From the NCBI GenBank assembly GCA_949126835.1, contig OX421497.1, positions 26,019,612 through 26,083,611 on the forward strand: DNA of 64,000 nt, given 5' to 3'. A program made the translations under genes and the position numbers. Positions 33,859 to 44,591 of the stretch are shown one piece after another (position 1 is the stretch's first letter; each line of letters starts with the position of its first letter). The notes under the pieces were generated by a model, which did no database searches, had not been told where the DNA came from, and worked only from the letters and a program-made list of their open reading frames with translations. This DNA comes from Anisus vortex (taxonomy: Eukaryota; Mollusca; Gastropoda; Planorbidae).

Positions 33859-34465
33859 CGTTATGGACTGTCACTATGATGACTATTATTACGACTCGTT
33901 AAATCGGATTCAATGTATAGTTGTATCTTTATTAGAAGTCTCTAGATTCTGCTAATCTGTAGTCCAAGCTAGGGGTTCCTTGACTGACAGGTCTATGCAG
34001 TAATGTAGTTATATTCGGTATAATGATCTTCACCACCTTTCTCAACAATGATAGATCAAACAACTCCAGTTGTTGAATAAACAATTTTATTTAAATTGTA
34101 GACTCAAGATAAACGATCAATAAATGCATCAACTGATGGCAACATAAGAGTTTCATAGAATTTCATATAATATACAAGTATCAATATAGCGACTTCTCTA
34201 TACAAACTTTCAAACTGAACTAACTTTTAGGAGGTAGGGACTTTACAAAGAAAACTATTATCGAAGATTCTACAGGGTCCTAATACGCACTTGTGCTCTA
34301 CAGGATACTGCGATCCAGAGTAACCTTCAATTTCCACGGGGTTGGACGAATTATTTTATTTAAACTGCCCTCAGGGCACAAAGGTCAAACCTTGGACTTG
34401 GATACGCACTTGTTAAGAGGTCAATGCCCCAGTACGTCATTCATCTATGACCGACATTCGTAACA
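33859..34465 (-). repeat. 3' LTR of the Ty3/gypsy element
   Basis: On the minus strand it starts TGTTACGAATG and ends near CATAACG, with the intact partner end reading CATAACA at the 5' LTR stub, giving a TGTTA...TAACA inverted pair. Length 607 bp. It is preceded by the polypurine tract. Confidence 0.8.
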
Positions 34466-34477
34466 CCCCCTCCTTCA

Positions 34478-36530
34478 ACAGTTTTATAATTATTTCAATA
34501 ACATTTTAACAAAATGTTAATTTTAAGGAATAATTATAAAGGAAAGTATTCCGGAGATAACAACAGTTCAATTGGGTATTCCAATAATTCAATCAAACTG
34601 ATAACAATAACATATAATATATGCAATATAAGTTAATCTTATCAAATGGCTTAACTCTAGTCATTCACTCATTCAATATTAATTCAAAACAATGGACAAT
34701 TTAATTATGTTTATCTAAATCATGTATACAAGAAAAATACATAATCATTCTTAATAGGGATAAATATAATACAATTTAATAATTTCTATTACATTAACAT
34801 TCCACGGTAATAAACTCTCGCATCCATTTTTCTAAACTAATATCTTTTGCAATTGTAATTAAACAACAAGAAAAATCAATTAATGTCTATTCCGACACGA
34901 CTTATTTTTCATGAGGAAAAAAAACGCTGAGGAAAAAATACTAGGCCTGACCCAAATACACTCTACCAAAAAAAATTATCATTGCTTGACAATTTTTTCC
35001 AGCTTGTAGGCTCAGTTTTTTTCAACACATTCGACACTGTCTGTGATGGGACAAATGATTTAGGTCAATCTTCTTCTCTCTCTCTCTCCATTCCCAATTG
35101 ATTCTAAACAATCACCGCTTTGGTCAAAAAATCTCTACGCGACAAAAAGTTATCATGACGAACGAGTAGTATTTAACAACAATAATTTCAAAATTACATT
35201 CATTTTTGTTACATTAAGAAAATTAAACATGGTATATTCAAGAATTAAGATAGGTTATAGAAAAAATCATTAAAAATTATTTCAATTTCTCATATACCCC
35301 TAACATTTCTAGGTCATCATTTTCTGTGTACATTATTTTAAAACAGCAGTTTTAAATTGAATTCATTATTCATACATGGATTTTACTTAAACAAAATTGG
35401 TTAATTTACTAAATTAACTATCAATTAAAGCAAGTTATCATCTTCATACCATTTTAATACTAAACAGTAAGTAACTATTCACTATGGATTACATCAAAGA
35501 CATTTCAAATCAAATATTATTGACGTACAAAAGATTAAAGAGCATAGACTATTAATTTTTTTTTCAGACAGAAAACAATTTTATTTACAAAACAAACTGC
35601 TGGTTGGACTTGTGTGGTGAAAACATTTCATCTCCAATCTTTTCAGTTTGTAAGGTGGGATACATTGCTCTTTTCCATGTTCCACAAAGGTCTCATTCAT
35701 AGATTTTAGGTTTTCCTGTTATTGTTACAGTGTTAGGTCTACCCATTCTGTTGGTTGTCAATACCATTCATTCAATCTATTTTAACTAATACAGGAAAAA
35801 AAATAGATTAGTTTTACAATCTTGAGATGAAATCCTTAATTAATCATACATTTGTTGAACATTGGTATGTCAACATTATAAATTCTCAACCATGAAACCA
35901 GAATGGTTTACATTGTCAAGTCAGTGGCACATCCTAAATTTATACAAAACAAGGATAAGTTTTAGATTAGTTTCAGCTTCTGATCTGCTTTTCATATAAC
36001 AGTATCCTAAAAGTGAAAAATCATATATAAATACATATCTTCGGAATCTTGTTAGTCATAGTTCTGCCTTGCAGCAACTATTTTTACCCTACATTATCAT
36101 ACATTCAATGATAATAGAACAAATGAATAAATTCACATAGAAGAAATTTGCATCCTGACTCAGTGAGCAATTATTTCAACAACAGTACATGATAAAATAA
36201 ATTTCCATAGTACAATAATAAAACATTTCTCAATACTTTAGTGATAGAAAATTCTCTTTTCTCAAAATCATTTACATCTTTTTCAATCAAATTATCCTCT
36301 CTGCCAAATGTTTCAATTATCATTTCCAGAGATTCTCAAACATATCTTATAATCAGTCCACATTAATAATGTCCTCTGATTTATAATTCTGCGGATAAAA
36401 CTGATCTTTTTCTCTTATAGCAATTATTTTAAAGCTCAATCTAACAAGTTTGTTTAGAAATATCACAATATAATGATATCTGCTCTAACAATACTTTTAC
36501 TCAGTCCTTTTTCATCACAAGTAAGGGATT
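34478..36530 (-). other. Internal 3' part of the Ty3/gypsy element, no gene
   Basis: AT-rich, no open frame and no recognisable envelope-like gene. It lies between the integrase relic and the polypurine tract. Confidence 0.5.
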
Positions 36531-36535
36531 TAGTT

Positions 36536-37138
36536 TTAAAATAGTAAGTTTGGTAACTTACTATCAGTGAATTTGTCATTCAATTCATCCTGAACTCCAG
36601 GCATGAATTTTACAAATAAAAGTAACAATGTTAACAACATCAAGTTTGTTCCAATTGTTTTCAGAAGGTAAGGCTTTATCATTTTCAAATGATATAATTT
36701 CTTTGCCTTGCTTTCATCACACAACAATTACATCTACATGTGAGCAGTGTACAGTTTTTTTCTAACAAAAACAGTTATGTCAGACAAAAAATTTATGTAC
36801 TTATCTAGGTACTTGATCAGCCCAAGGAGATCCAATTCGGCCTGCCATGCCTCTTGAAGTAGTTTGAGTGGTCCTCGGACAGTGGGTCCAAAGATCGGTT
36901 CACAGGCTCCTTGAATCTCCGGATAGGATTCAGTTGACACCTCATGCTTCGTGATGCATAAGTTCGTTAGGACTGGATTGAAGAGTTTCGAGTTGGTACC
37001 TCGATCTGTCGGGATGGATTGTGGTAACCCATAGTTTTTGATAGTTTCGGTCCAGCTCTCAGCACTCGTTTCTTCAGTGATGCTCCTCAAATCTTCATCT
37101 GAACCGGCAACTGCAGGTTTGCATTGTTGTTTGAGCAT
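36536..37138 (-). pseudogene. Ty3/gypsy integrase relic
   Basis: Minus-strand codons from 37138 give NYGLPQSIPTDRGTNSKLF, the second catalytic aspartate block of a retroviral-type integrase, then a TESYPEIQGACE block matching the usual YHPESQGA(L)E glutamate block, and then FGPTVRGPLKLLQEAW, the post-catalytic region. The piece between the last two is shorter than normal, showing a deletion, and the zinc-finger start is missing. A further 63-codon frame to 36536 has no domain apart from a hydrophobic run. Confidence 0.75.
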
Positions 37139-37268
37139 ACCGTGGTCTATATGGTTATGGACATCCTTGATAGGGTTTTCTTGCTAAACAATCATCTCTC
37201 TTCGTGATGACTTCTTTGATTGTTCATTTCCTTTCGGACAATTGTCAATCTTGGAGAAAAAAGTAGTA

Positions 37269-37740
37269 TCAAGTTCCACTTCTTCGTCCCCTTTTTTCTC
37301 GTGAGAGAATTTCTTCTTTCTTTTTCTGTGGTGTCATACCTTTTATGACATCACCTACAGGATAAAGTTCTTTTTCTTCACCTGTCTTAACATTAGGACT
37401 AGGGTCTGGATTCTCATTCACAATCAGTTCAGGTCTCACCCTCCCTTTTGCCAAATCATTTGCTAGGATCACCGATATGCCATCAACAGGAAGTTTAGAT
37501 ATTTCTCCAACTGTCACATATCCTGTTACCAAGTCAGATGAGAGGTATATCCTATGTAGAGGTACTTCTTCTTTCCATTCAAAACCTCTCACTAGGACAA
37601 TCTGTCCTGTACATGTATTATCATTCAATGGTAATACATCTTTAAGCAGCAGGGTTAATGATGCCCCCGTGTCACGTAATATGTTTACGGACTTCAGTGG
37701 TCCTTCCTTTTGTAAGGCCACACAACCTTCACTAATGAAC
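37269..37740 (-). pseudogene. Ty3/gypsy aspartic protease relic
   Basis: The frame 37721-37269 contains the retropepsin active-site block VNILRDTGASLTLL (D-T-G), a VLVRGFEWKEEVPLHRI block and PVDGISVILANDLA, the flap and C-terminal parts of gypsy proteases. It ends in a Lys/Glu-rich tail; the reverse transcriptase that should follow is gone. Confidence 0.82.
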
Positions 37741-38060
37741 AGTTGAAAACTGCACAGGGTCTCTGTGTCAATTTCATTCTTCCCTTGACCATGACTTTCG
37801 GGTGTTTTTTCATCTCAAGATCAAGACGTTTCTGTTCCATCTAACGATCAAGACGTTTTTGTTCCATCTCCATTTCCATCCGTTTCATTTCTATCTGAAA
37901 GCGGAACTGTTCGGACATCGAAGATTTTTGACGTCTGACCTTCAACTTGATATCCCTCCGCGCTTGATTCTACTTTCATTTTGCCTCTAGCAATCTACTC
38001 ATCTCTTATCTGCTGTGTCAACACAGTTCTTGATAGTGTAGTCTCAGTAATTTATATCTT

Positions 38061-38141
38061 CTAGATCTCAGCGATCTCTTTTAACTTCTTTATTGATAAA
38101 GTTTTTAGAACTTCTTCTTCTGGATTTTCAATAAATTCCAT
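38061..38141 (-). pseudogene. Ty3/gypsy gag N-terminal stub
   Basis: ATG at 38141 begins MEFIENPEEEVLKTLSIKKL and is stopped after 26 codons. This is the usual start of the gag frame in this gypsy group. A Met/Glu/Lys-rich coiled segment (MEMEMEQKRLD) follows in another frame near 37860. Confidence 0.6.
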
Positions 38142-38353
38142 TCTTTTGTTAAGAGATTTTTAAAGTAGTAAATTTTTCCTACTCACGTTTTTCCAATCGG
38201 AAGAATAAATTCAGCGTTATTAGACTTGCTCAGTAGGTCACGGCTTTACACACACAACACAACACAACTTGAATATATGCTTTACTATACAACTATATCG
38301 GACGCAAGCCCTCAAATTGTTATGGACTGTCACTATGATGACTATTATTACGA

Positions 38354-39093
38354 AAATTGGTTTGAAATTTTATTGCTGCTTGATGTAGTTCTGTTGTGTT
38401 ACATGTATTCCAGAGGTAAATTATTCTTTTAGGTTTCTTTTTTATTTGGTTTTTTATATTGTTATTTACTCTGACAATATTATGATCTGAAAGTCCAGGA
38501 ATTATTTCATAATCTACTACTAGTCCTGGTCTGTTAGTTAAGAATAAATCTAGTATATTATACTTTCTTGTTGGTTTTGTTATTATTTTGATCTAAGTTT
38601 ATATTTTGGATGGTATTGATAAACATTTCATTTATTTCTTTTATGTTTTGGTGTTTTTCTATAGAGTAGCTATTCCTATTTATATCAGGGAGGTTGAAGT
38701 CCCCCATTATCCAAATTATAGCATTTTTATATTTAGTTTCAATACTTGTCAGCTGATTACATAGATCAGTCATGTACTTTGATGTTGAGTTTGGTGGTCT
38801 ATAAACACTGCCTACAATTAGTGGTTTAGAATTAGGTCTACTTATTTTACAAAAGACTGACTCTATGTTATTTTTAGATTCTATTTTAATTTCTTCAGCT
38901 ATTAGAGTAGATTTTATAGCTAGTAAGACACCTCCATGCCTGTCTGACCTATCTTTCCTAAATATTTCATAATTATTATTGAATATCTCTGTGTTGTAAA
39001 TATCTGGGCTAAGCCATGTTTCGGAATCTGCAATTATGTCTGGTTCTTCTTTATTTATTAGGATTTCCAAATCAGCGGTTTTATTTTTAATAC
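38354..39093 (-). pseudogene. LINE endonuclease (APE-type) domain fragment
   Basis: Minus-strand 39070-38558 encodes PDIIADSETWLS, RSDRHGGVLLAI, VGSVYRPPNS and IMGDFNLPDI, the conserved blocks of the endonuclease/exonuclease/phosphatase domain of non-LTR elements. After a frameshift in the AAC/AAT-rich region near 38570 it continues as LDLFLTNRPGLV and IPGLSDHNIV to about 38360. The N-terminal ORF1 and the RT are absent. It abuts the LTR stub at one end and the lectin 3' flank at the other, with the 13-bp string TTAAGAAACCATC repeated at that junction (39094-39119). Confidence 0.83.
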
Positions 39094-39300
39094 TTAAGAA
39101 ACCATCTTAAGAAACCATCAGCAAGAACACTTTTTTTGATCTATGTAACGATCGAATCTAACAGTCCACTTTTATCTTGTTTATTGTTTTACGTTTGTTT
39201 TTTTAAAACAATGTAAAAATCGATTCTCGTTATCTTATGTCTAGTGAGTTAATGCGCAAAAAGACATGGATATAAATGATGGTAACTACTTTTTTTATGG
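39094..39300 (+). pseudogene. Orphan 3' flank of a lost lectin copy (B)
   Basis: TTAAGAAACCATCAGCAAGAACAC, a GATCGAATCTAACAGTCCAC block and TTATCTTATGTCTAGTGAG match the sequence following the stop codons at 28036, 48253 and 54702. The coding region that should precede it is missing and replaced by LINE and LTR sequence. Confidence 0.78.
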
Positions 39301-39910
39301 AAATCTATTTAATAATCTAATTTTTATTGTTTTGTTGAAAAATTATTTCACACAAGGACAATAATATTCATGTATAATAATATAGAATTTGACGCTTTAT
39401 TTAAAGACCAAGTGAAGAGCTTTTAATCAAAATTGAATTAACATTTCATTTTGATAGTAAATATTGTATTCACCATCTGCATGTTAATAAAATAATTTAA
39501 ACAAGATATTAGATATACATTTTAAGTAATTAGTTCAATATTTGCACTAAAATGTGTGTGTTTTTCGGAGGAAAAATCCAAATCTCTTAGCTATTTGAGA
39601 TGTTTTTATTTCCGGCAACATAGGAAAGTGACGTAAGAGAAAGGATTCCGACTAGAAAAAATAAATATTGTCACGTGTTTTGAGTATATTGCCACATGTT
39701 TTGAATCTTTTCCCGGTTCTTATTTTTAACAAAATGGTTAAATATAGATTTATAGCGTCGAGTTGTGTTTATTCATTTCCCTTCTCTAACGTCACCTCCG
39801 TATGAGGCTATTCCAAATCTCGTTCCTCTCAGATAAACCTCTTTACTTGGTCTTTCATGTTACTATAGTGTTATGTGAAAAAAATTGTTTAATAATTTTC
39901 TGATGTATGG
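39301..39910. other. Spacer between lectin B relic and Toll-like receptor relic
   Basis: Parts match unit C near 49400-49600 (TTTATTGTTTTGTTGAAAAA-like block, CACACAAGGACAATAATATT, GTTACTATAGTG, TTTTCTGATGTATG). Unit B has extra sequence at about 39395-39850, including GTCACGTGTTTTGAGTATAT and a near repeat GCCACATGTTTTGAATC. No gene. Confidence 0.55.
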
Positions 39911-41995
39911 CTAGGTAAATTGAAATATGTACATTGAAGATTCGGGAATAGCTGCAATACAATAGCTGCCACAAACGTATCCGGTGTGGAAGCCTGATGT
40001 GCTGTTACTAAGGTTAGAGTTGTGGTAGGCTGTGTTTGTGTGTGTGCTGCAGAACCGGTCATTGGCCAGCTGGTAGTGGATGCTGCAAGAATCTAGGATG
40101 GTGATTTCATACATGTCATTGTGAATGGTTTCACACCTGACCCCTGTGTCGCAGGTGATCGGCACTCTCCTGTGGTCGACGGGGAGTGTGATGTTCTAAG
40201 GCTCAAACTCTTGTCACTTCCTGCGCTGGTTCTGAATCTAATCTGGCTTTCTTTGTGACGTATGGCATCGCGAACATATGCTTCTCTCAGAACCAAGGGT
40301 TGTCGTACTTTAAGTACCTTTTCGTTCTCATGTACAGCTTTAATGTGCTGTCCAGTTTTTCTGGGTCAAGGTCATGCATGAGGATTAAAATAACACGATT
40401 TATGTGCTCACTCAACACCTGCTGGTAGGCAGTCTGAAACTCAAACCTACACCATTCGGATTCCATAAAATTTTCAGACACGACTAGAATTGTTCTTTTA
40501 CTAGCGTCAACGCTGCGGACAATAGTCTCTGCGATACAGGCGCCCGTCGGGAAGTCCCGGTAGTTTACACTGAGTTGAAACTTCTTGTCCCAGCTGATGA
40601 ATAACAAAGTCTTCATCCTTGTTGCTATAGGAAATGAAGGCATCGTATGGTCTGTCATCATCGTCTGAAGCCTTGGTCATTTTAAAGACTCGCAGTCTGA
40701 AACGAGTAAAGCAGAGAACCTGGAGAAAGTTTCGGTTCATGTAGGCCACAATCAACAGAGCAAGACCGAAAGCTATGACCACACAGGATGCAATCAGTGC
40801 ATACGTCTCTGTCTTGGTGGCTGAAGTGTGGACACTATTTCTGGATATATTAGCAGGAATTGATAAGTTTACACTGTGGAAAGTCCTAAAGTGTAAAACT
40901 TGGAGAGTCCGACTTGCTTTCAGATATGCACTCAATGTAGGCTACGTCTTCAATAAAATCTGAGGTTTCTCTAATGACCTGCATAAACCTACAGACAAAG
41001 CTAATGTCGCAGCTGTAAGGATTTCTGCTAAGTGACAGATACACCTTATTCCCACTCTCTTTAGATCTGTTAGTAAAGTTCCAGAATCCATCAAGAGGAG
41101 CTGTAACAAGAGAGTTTTCACTAAGATTTATACAATTAAGTTTGGTTGGCACAAGAAAAGCTTGGGGATCAATGAAGATAATTTGATTGTTTTGAAGATA
41201 TAGTTTTTCCAAGTTTTCCATTGCACTGAATAAGCCAGAAGGTCTTTAGTGAGAAAGTTGTTATTTAAATAGAAGACTTTAACTGCTTTCAATCCACTGA
41301 ATGTATTGTTTTGAATTGTGCGGATCTGGCTATGGCTTAGGTAAAGCTCAGCGACAAAATTATAACAAATTTTTTTTCTCATAAAGGACCTATATGTTGT
41401 TACCGTCCAGTCTTATGTGAGTTGCACCTTCTGATATCGTGTCAGGCACCCTCGTGAGACCTGCATTGAAACAATTCACCTGATGAATCTGGAGAGAGTA
41501 TCTTCGATGTAGCACTGGCAAAATAGCGGGCATTTGTACTTGCAGTAACAGGCATCGTAATCACAGCACATGCAAGAATCCTCGCAGTGACTGGTGTAGT
41601 GACATAGGAATTCGTCCGTTTGCAAACTCTGGATCCGAGTCGTATAAACATGAAACGGGGACAATCATCTATATTTCAATGAAGTTTAACATGTGGGCAC
41701 TGTACCTGTGTCTCTGAGCTTCTCATCGTACCAATCCTTCAACCAGCCCAACATACAATCACAAACCAAGGGGTTGTTTTGTAGATTGAAAGTGGGGATT
41801 ACGATCATGTTGAATGCTATTTCTTTTTCCATCCTGAAGAGGGTGGTCAGATTGTTTGCGCTCAAGTCCACGTAGTGGATGTTGAATAATGTTTTAAAAG
41901 TGTGAACAGAAATCTGGTGGATTTTATTGTTACTCATGTCTAAAGTTTCTAGAGATTGGGGCAACTGGTCTATGAGAATTATGGTGATTTTATTA
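39911..41995 (-). pseudogene. Toll-like receptor, multiple-cysteine-cluster type, broken and 5'-truncated
   Basis: On the minus strand the pieces are in correct receptor order but in different frames. 41995-41686: leucine-rich repeat (LETLDMSNNKIHQIS) and a first LRR C-cap (NNPLVCDCMLGWLKDWY). 41664-41476: a cysteine-rich N-cap (HCEDSCMCCDYDACYC), the mark of protostome mcc-type receptors. 41382-40890: more LRRs and a second C-cap (NPYSCDISFVCRF). 40800-40730: a transmembrane helix (ALIASCVVIAFGLALLIVAY). 40690-40290: TIR domain with box 1 RPYDAFISYS, box 2 region YRDFPTGACIAETI, ILVVSENFMESEWCRFE and the final NPWF. 40296-39911: C-terminal tail. At least four frameshifts, and all N-terminal LRRs and the signal peptide are missing. 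Confidence 0.88.
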
Positions 41996-42188
41996 TATTT
42001 ATTGTATTTATTTTATTATATATATTTATATGTTTGTCCTCTATAAGTTTCTAGACCGTTGACCAATCGGCACAAAAATGTAATGCATAAATTGGAAACG
42101 ATCCCAAAAGAATTGTTTTTTAATCACTTTTAATCATGAATATGTTGATTTTATAAAAAGAAAAACATATATTCAGCTATGCAAATAC
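41996..42188. other. AT-rich junction upstream of the receptor relic
   Basis: TATTTATTG and TTATATATATTTATATG words mark the truncation point of the receptor. Nothing else seen. Confidence 0.4.
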
Positions 42189-42649
42189 CATAGACTATAA
42201 TATACATGGACCGCTTGATTTAGTTTTTTTATGCTATTATCTTCTTTTTTTTTACAATTCCCGATTCTAAATGAAGTAATTGTTATACAAATTCCGTTTT
42301 ATTAAATCGCATTTTTTTTTTCGACTTTAAATGAATACTTGTAGGCCTATTCATCCTTTTATCATTGACTATAATAAGATGGACCGCCTGCTCTATTTTT
42401 AGAGCTTATGTTCTTTTTCGTGCGCATACAACACTGATCTATAAATGTTTCCGCTCTGTACAACTTTCGATTTACATTTTTCATTGAGAAAATCATAGCG
42501 ATTAAATAAAACGGAACTTGTATATCAATAACTTTATTTCCTGTATAGCAATTACGTTATTTAAAATCGGGAATTCCGAACATCAGTGTTTCAAGTCATC
42601 ATATAGCAGAATTACTAAAGCAATCGGTCCATGTATATTATAGTTTATG
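42189..42649. mobile_element. 461-bp MITE with 8-bp TSD
   Basis: Exact 8-bp direct repeat GCAAATAC at 42181-42188 and 42650-42657. Inverted ends CATAGACTATAATATACATG and CATAAACTATAATATACATG, continuing GACCG and TTTAGT. A third related block (GACTATAATAAGATGGACCG) sits inside at about 42366. No frame. 8-bp duplications suggest hAT, but the termini were not matched to a named family. Confidence 0.85.
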
Positions 42650-43077
42650 GCAAATACATATAACCGTACGCATTAAATGGATATTTCCCTTCATTTACTA
42701 TGTTGAATGCGCGGTCTTATCGGGTTATCATTTTTTTTAAGAACGCGGCGAAATCACATTAATAAAAGTTACGCATCAGCAGTTTGTCTTGGAGAGTCTG
42801 AATGTTCTACTTTAAAAAAAAAAAAAACTAGCGTATGACGTAATGTCTTTCAAATCATGTTGTTATTTTTTTTTCATTATAGGTTTGCTTTATCCTTTTA
42901 AGTTTAAGTAATAGATCTAGTAACCAAATTGTTTTAATTATTAAATGGATTCACGTCGCTATTGAAATTATTCTTTAAAAAGCGGCTTTATACAATCTAT
43001 AAATTGAATTATACGAATTATAAAAGGCAATCTATAAATTATTACTTTTTAATACCAGAAGATTGACAGGCAATTTT
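42650..43077. other. Intergenic AT-rich DNA
   Basis: No gene, no paired termini. An A-run at 42812-42826. Confidence 0.4.
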
Positions 43078-43562
43078 TATGCATGTGCCAGGGCCACGAC
43101 AACACGACACAATAAAAAAGAACAAAAACTAAATATCGAAAGAAACGTTCTCAATACTGTTTTTATTGATACAATGAACAAGAACACAAAGTTATTACCG
43201 AAAGAAACGTTATCAATACTGTTTTTATTGTATTGAAATATTAGTATCTACTTTTTTTGATTATTTACTATTTTATTGTTTGGTATTTGTGATTGTGTTG
43301 TGTTTTTTTAATAGTATTATTGTAATTTAATATTATTAATAACAGGTCAAGTCAACACAACTGTTCGCTATGTTTTAAACCACAAGCTTGATAGCAACAA
43401 TTCTTATGCATGTGCCAAGATCAGTGCGACCAGAAACAATAAAAAAAGAACAAAAACTAAATACCAAAAGAAACTTTCTCACTACAGCTATATTTTTTCT
43501 CTCTTAACAAAACACATTTTAGTCATTCGTTTCTCTGTCATTTTGACGGGCATAGCCACTAG
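43078..43562 (+). mobile_element. Helitron-like 3' end (plus strand)
   Basis: The segment ends CTGTCATTTTGACGGG, CATAGCCACTAG at 43562 and is followed by T: a short hairpin, about ten bases, CTAG and insertion before T, the helitron 3' form. A direct repeat of about 80 bp lies inside (GCATGTGCCA plus AACAAAAACTAAATA at 43080-43160 and 43407-43480). The last 45 bp match 52079-52124. The 5' limit is not defined. Confidence 0.6.
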
Positions 43563-43740
43563 TAATAAAAATATTTGTAAAGCGCTGCCAACAAACATAA
43601 TGTAAGGTCAGAGCGCATTTAACAAAAACTAAGAACTAGGATATAATCTCTAGGCTAGGAAAAAGACTAACTGATGATTTAAAACTTTAAAAAATTTAAC
43701 AAATCAAATAAATGAAGCATTAACATATAACATATAAGTA
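43563..43740 (-). mobile_element. L2-type LINE 3' tail, minus strand
   Basis: TAATAAAAATATTTGTAAAG, CGCTGCCAACAAACATAATG and the following 120 bp are the reverse complement of the LINE tail at 53360-53540. A second minus-strand copy lies at 52125-52300, part of the same segmental duplication. Confidence 0.75.
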
Positions 43741-44591
43741 AGACAGTAGATACAGTAGTGGAACAAGACGATTCGAGCTGTTAAATTCATGTGTTATATT
43801 TTCAAAAGACCCTTACACAAGCCTTCTAATGAATTTGAACACAACGATGAAAAAGTACACAAAGATCAAGTTAAAATAAAGGATTCAAAAACATGCATGC
43901 CATTAACCCTTACAGTCCCGGGTGCGTATATAGCGGGACTGAAGGTATGCATGGGAAAGTAGGTCGGTACGGGAAGGGTTAGGATGCGATAAATGTGGAT
44001 TTTTTTATGCGCACCAAAGAAAAAAGGGTATTGAAAAAAAAAAAGCCCAAACTAATTTTTGAAGTTATTATATATAAAATAATAAAATATAATAAACTAT
44101 ATTAAAGACATGCAACTGTATTACATAATTTAAATATGTAGGAAAAACCACATGGATACAAGAAAAACATGACAACAACGTTAACAAAAACCTTCGATGA
44201 TTCTGGTCCGGAAATACAACAATTCAAGTCAACTCTTGTGCCAAGTTTAAGAAAGAAAGGCTCTGTAGAAGCAGGTCGATTATTTAACTTTTTGAAGATC
44301 TTGTCATTCAGTCTGCCACATTTTTGCGAAGTTAAAAAAAAAAGTTTTACAAAGAAAACAAACCAAGAGAAATCGAAAGGAAAAAAATATTGCCAATAAA
44401 TATCGTGAACAAAGAGAGAAAGTTTCAAAGAATTGTGTTGCAATGGTTAATCAAACATTAAAATTTAGTGTATTCAGAAATATTAAGCCAGGATAAATAC
44501 AATGAATGAGCATGCCAATAACAAAGCTGGGGAAGGAAGTTAAACAGCCTGAACAGTTTTAACGGTGTAGTGTAAAGCGAAAATTTTCTTT
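43741..44591 (+). other. Far upstream part of lectin unit C' (segmental duplicate)
   Basis: It matches 52300-52802 and 53542-53800 upstream of lectin D: GATTCGAGCTGTTAAATT, GAACACAACGATGAAAAAGT, ACATGCATGCCATTAA, ATGACAACAACGTTAACAAA, GAAATCGAAAGGAAAAAAAT, then the lectin promoter block from about 44440. The frames at 44102-44443 are shared repeats rather than genes. Confidence 0.7.
43903..43982. mobile_element. 72-bp piggyBac-like micro-MITE, copy 1
   Basis: TTAA at 43903-43906 and TTAG at 43979-43982 flank 72 bp with inverted ends CCCTTACAGTCC and CCCTTCCCGTACC. The duplicate locus near 52470 reads GCCATTAAGATGCG with a single TTAA, an exact empty site. TTAA target and CCCT ends are the piggyBac pattern. 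Confidence 0.85.

Larger units (their letters stand above)
33859..38353 (-). mobile_element. Ty3/gypsy LTR retrotransposon, degraded, minus strand
   Basis: The 3' LTR (33859-34465) and a 36-bp stub of the 5' LTR (38318-38353) share GTTATGGACTGTCACTATGA and the following 14 bases. The polypurine tract GAAGGAGGGGG lies just outside the 3' LTR, and next to the 5' LTR stub is TTTGAGGGCTTGCGTCCG, placed like a primer-binding site. Between are gag, protease and integrase relics in the Ty3/gypsy order; reverse transcriptase and RNase H are deleted. The 5' LTR is cut at 38354 by LINE sequence. Confidence 0.85.

Noticed and set aside
36536..36727. Possible envelope-like gene in the Ty3/gypsy element
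   Set aside because: Only a 63-codon frame with one hydrophobic run; no other support, and it follows the integrase relic directly.
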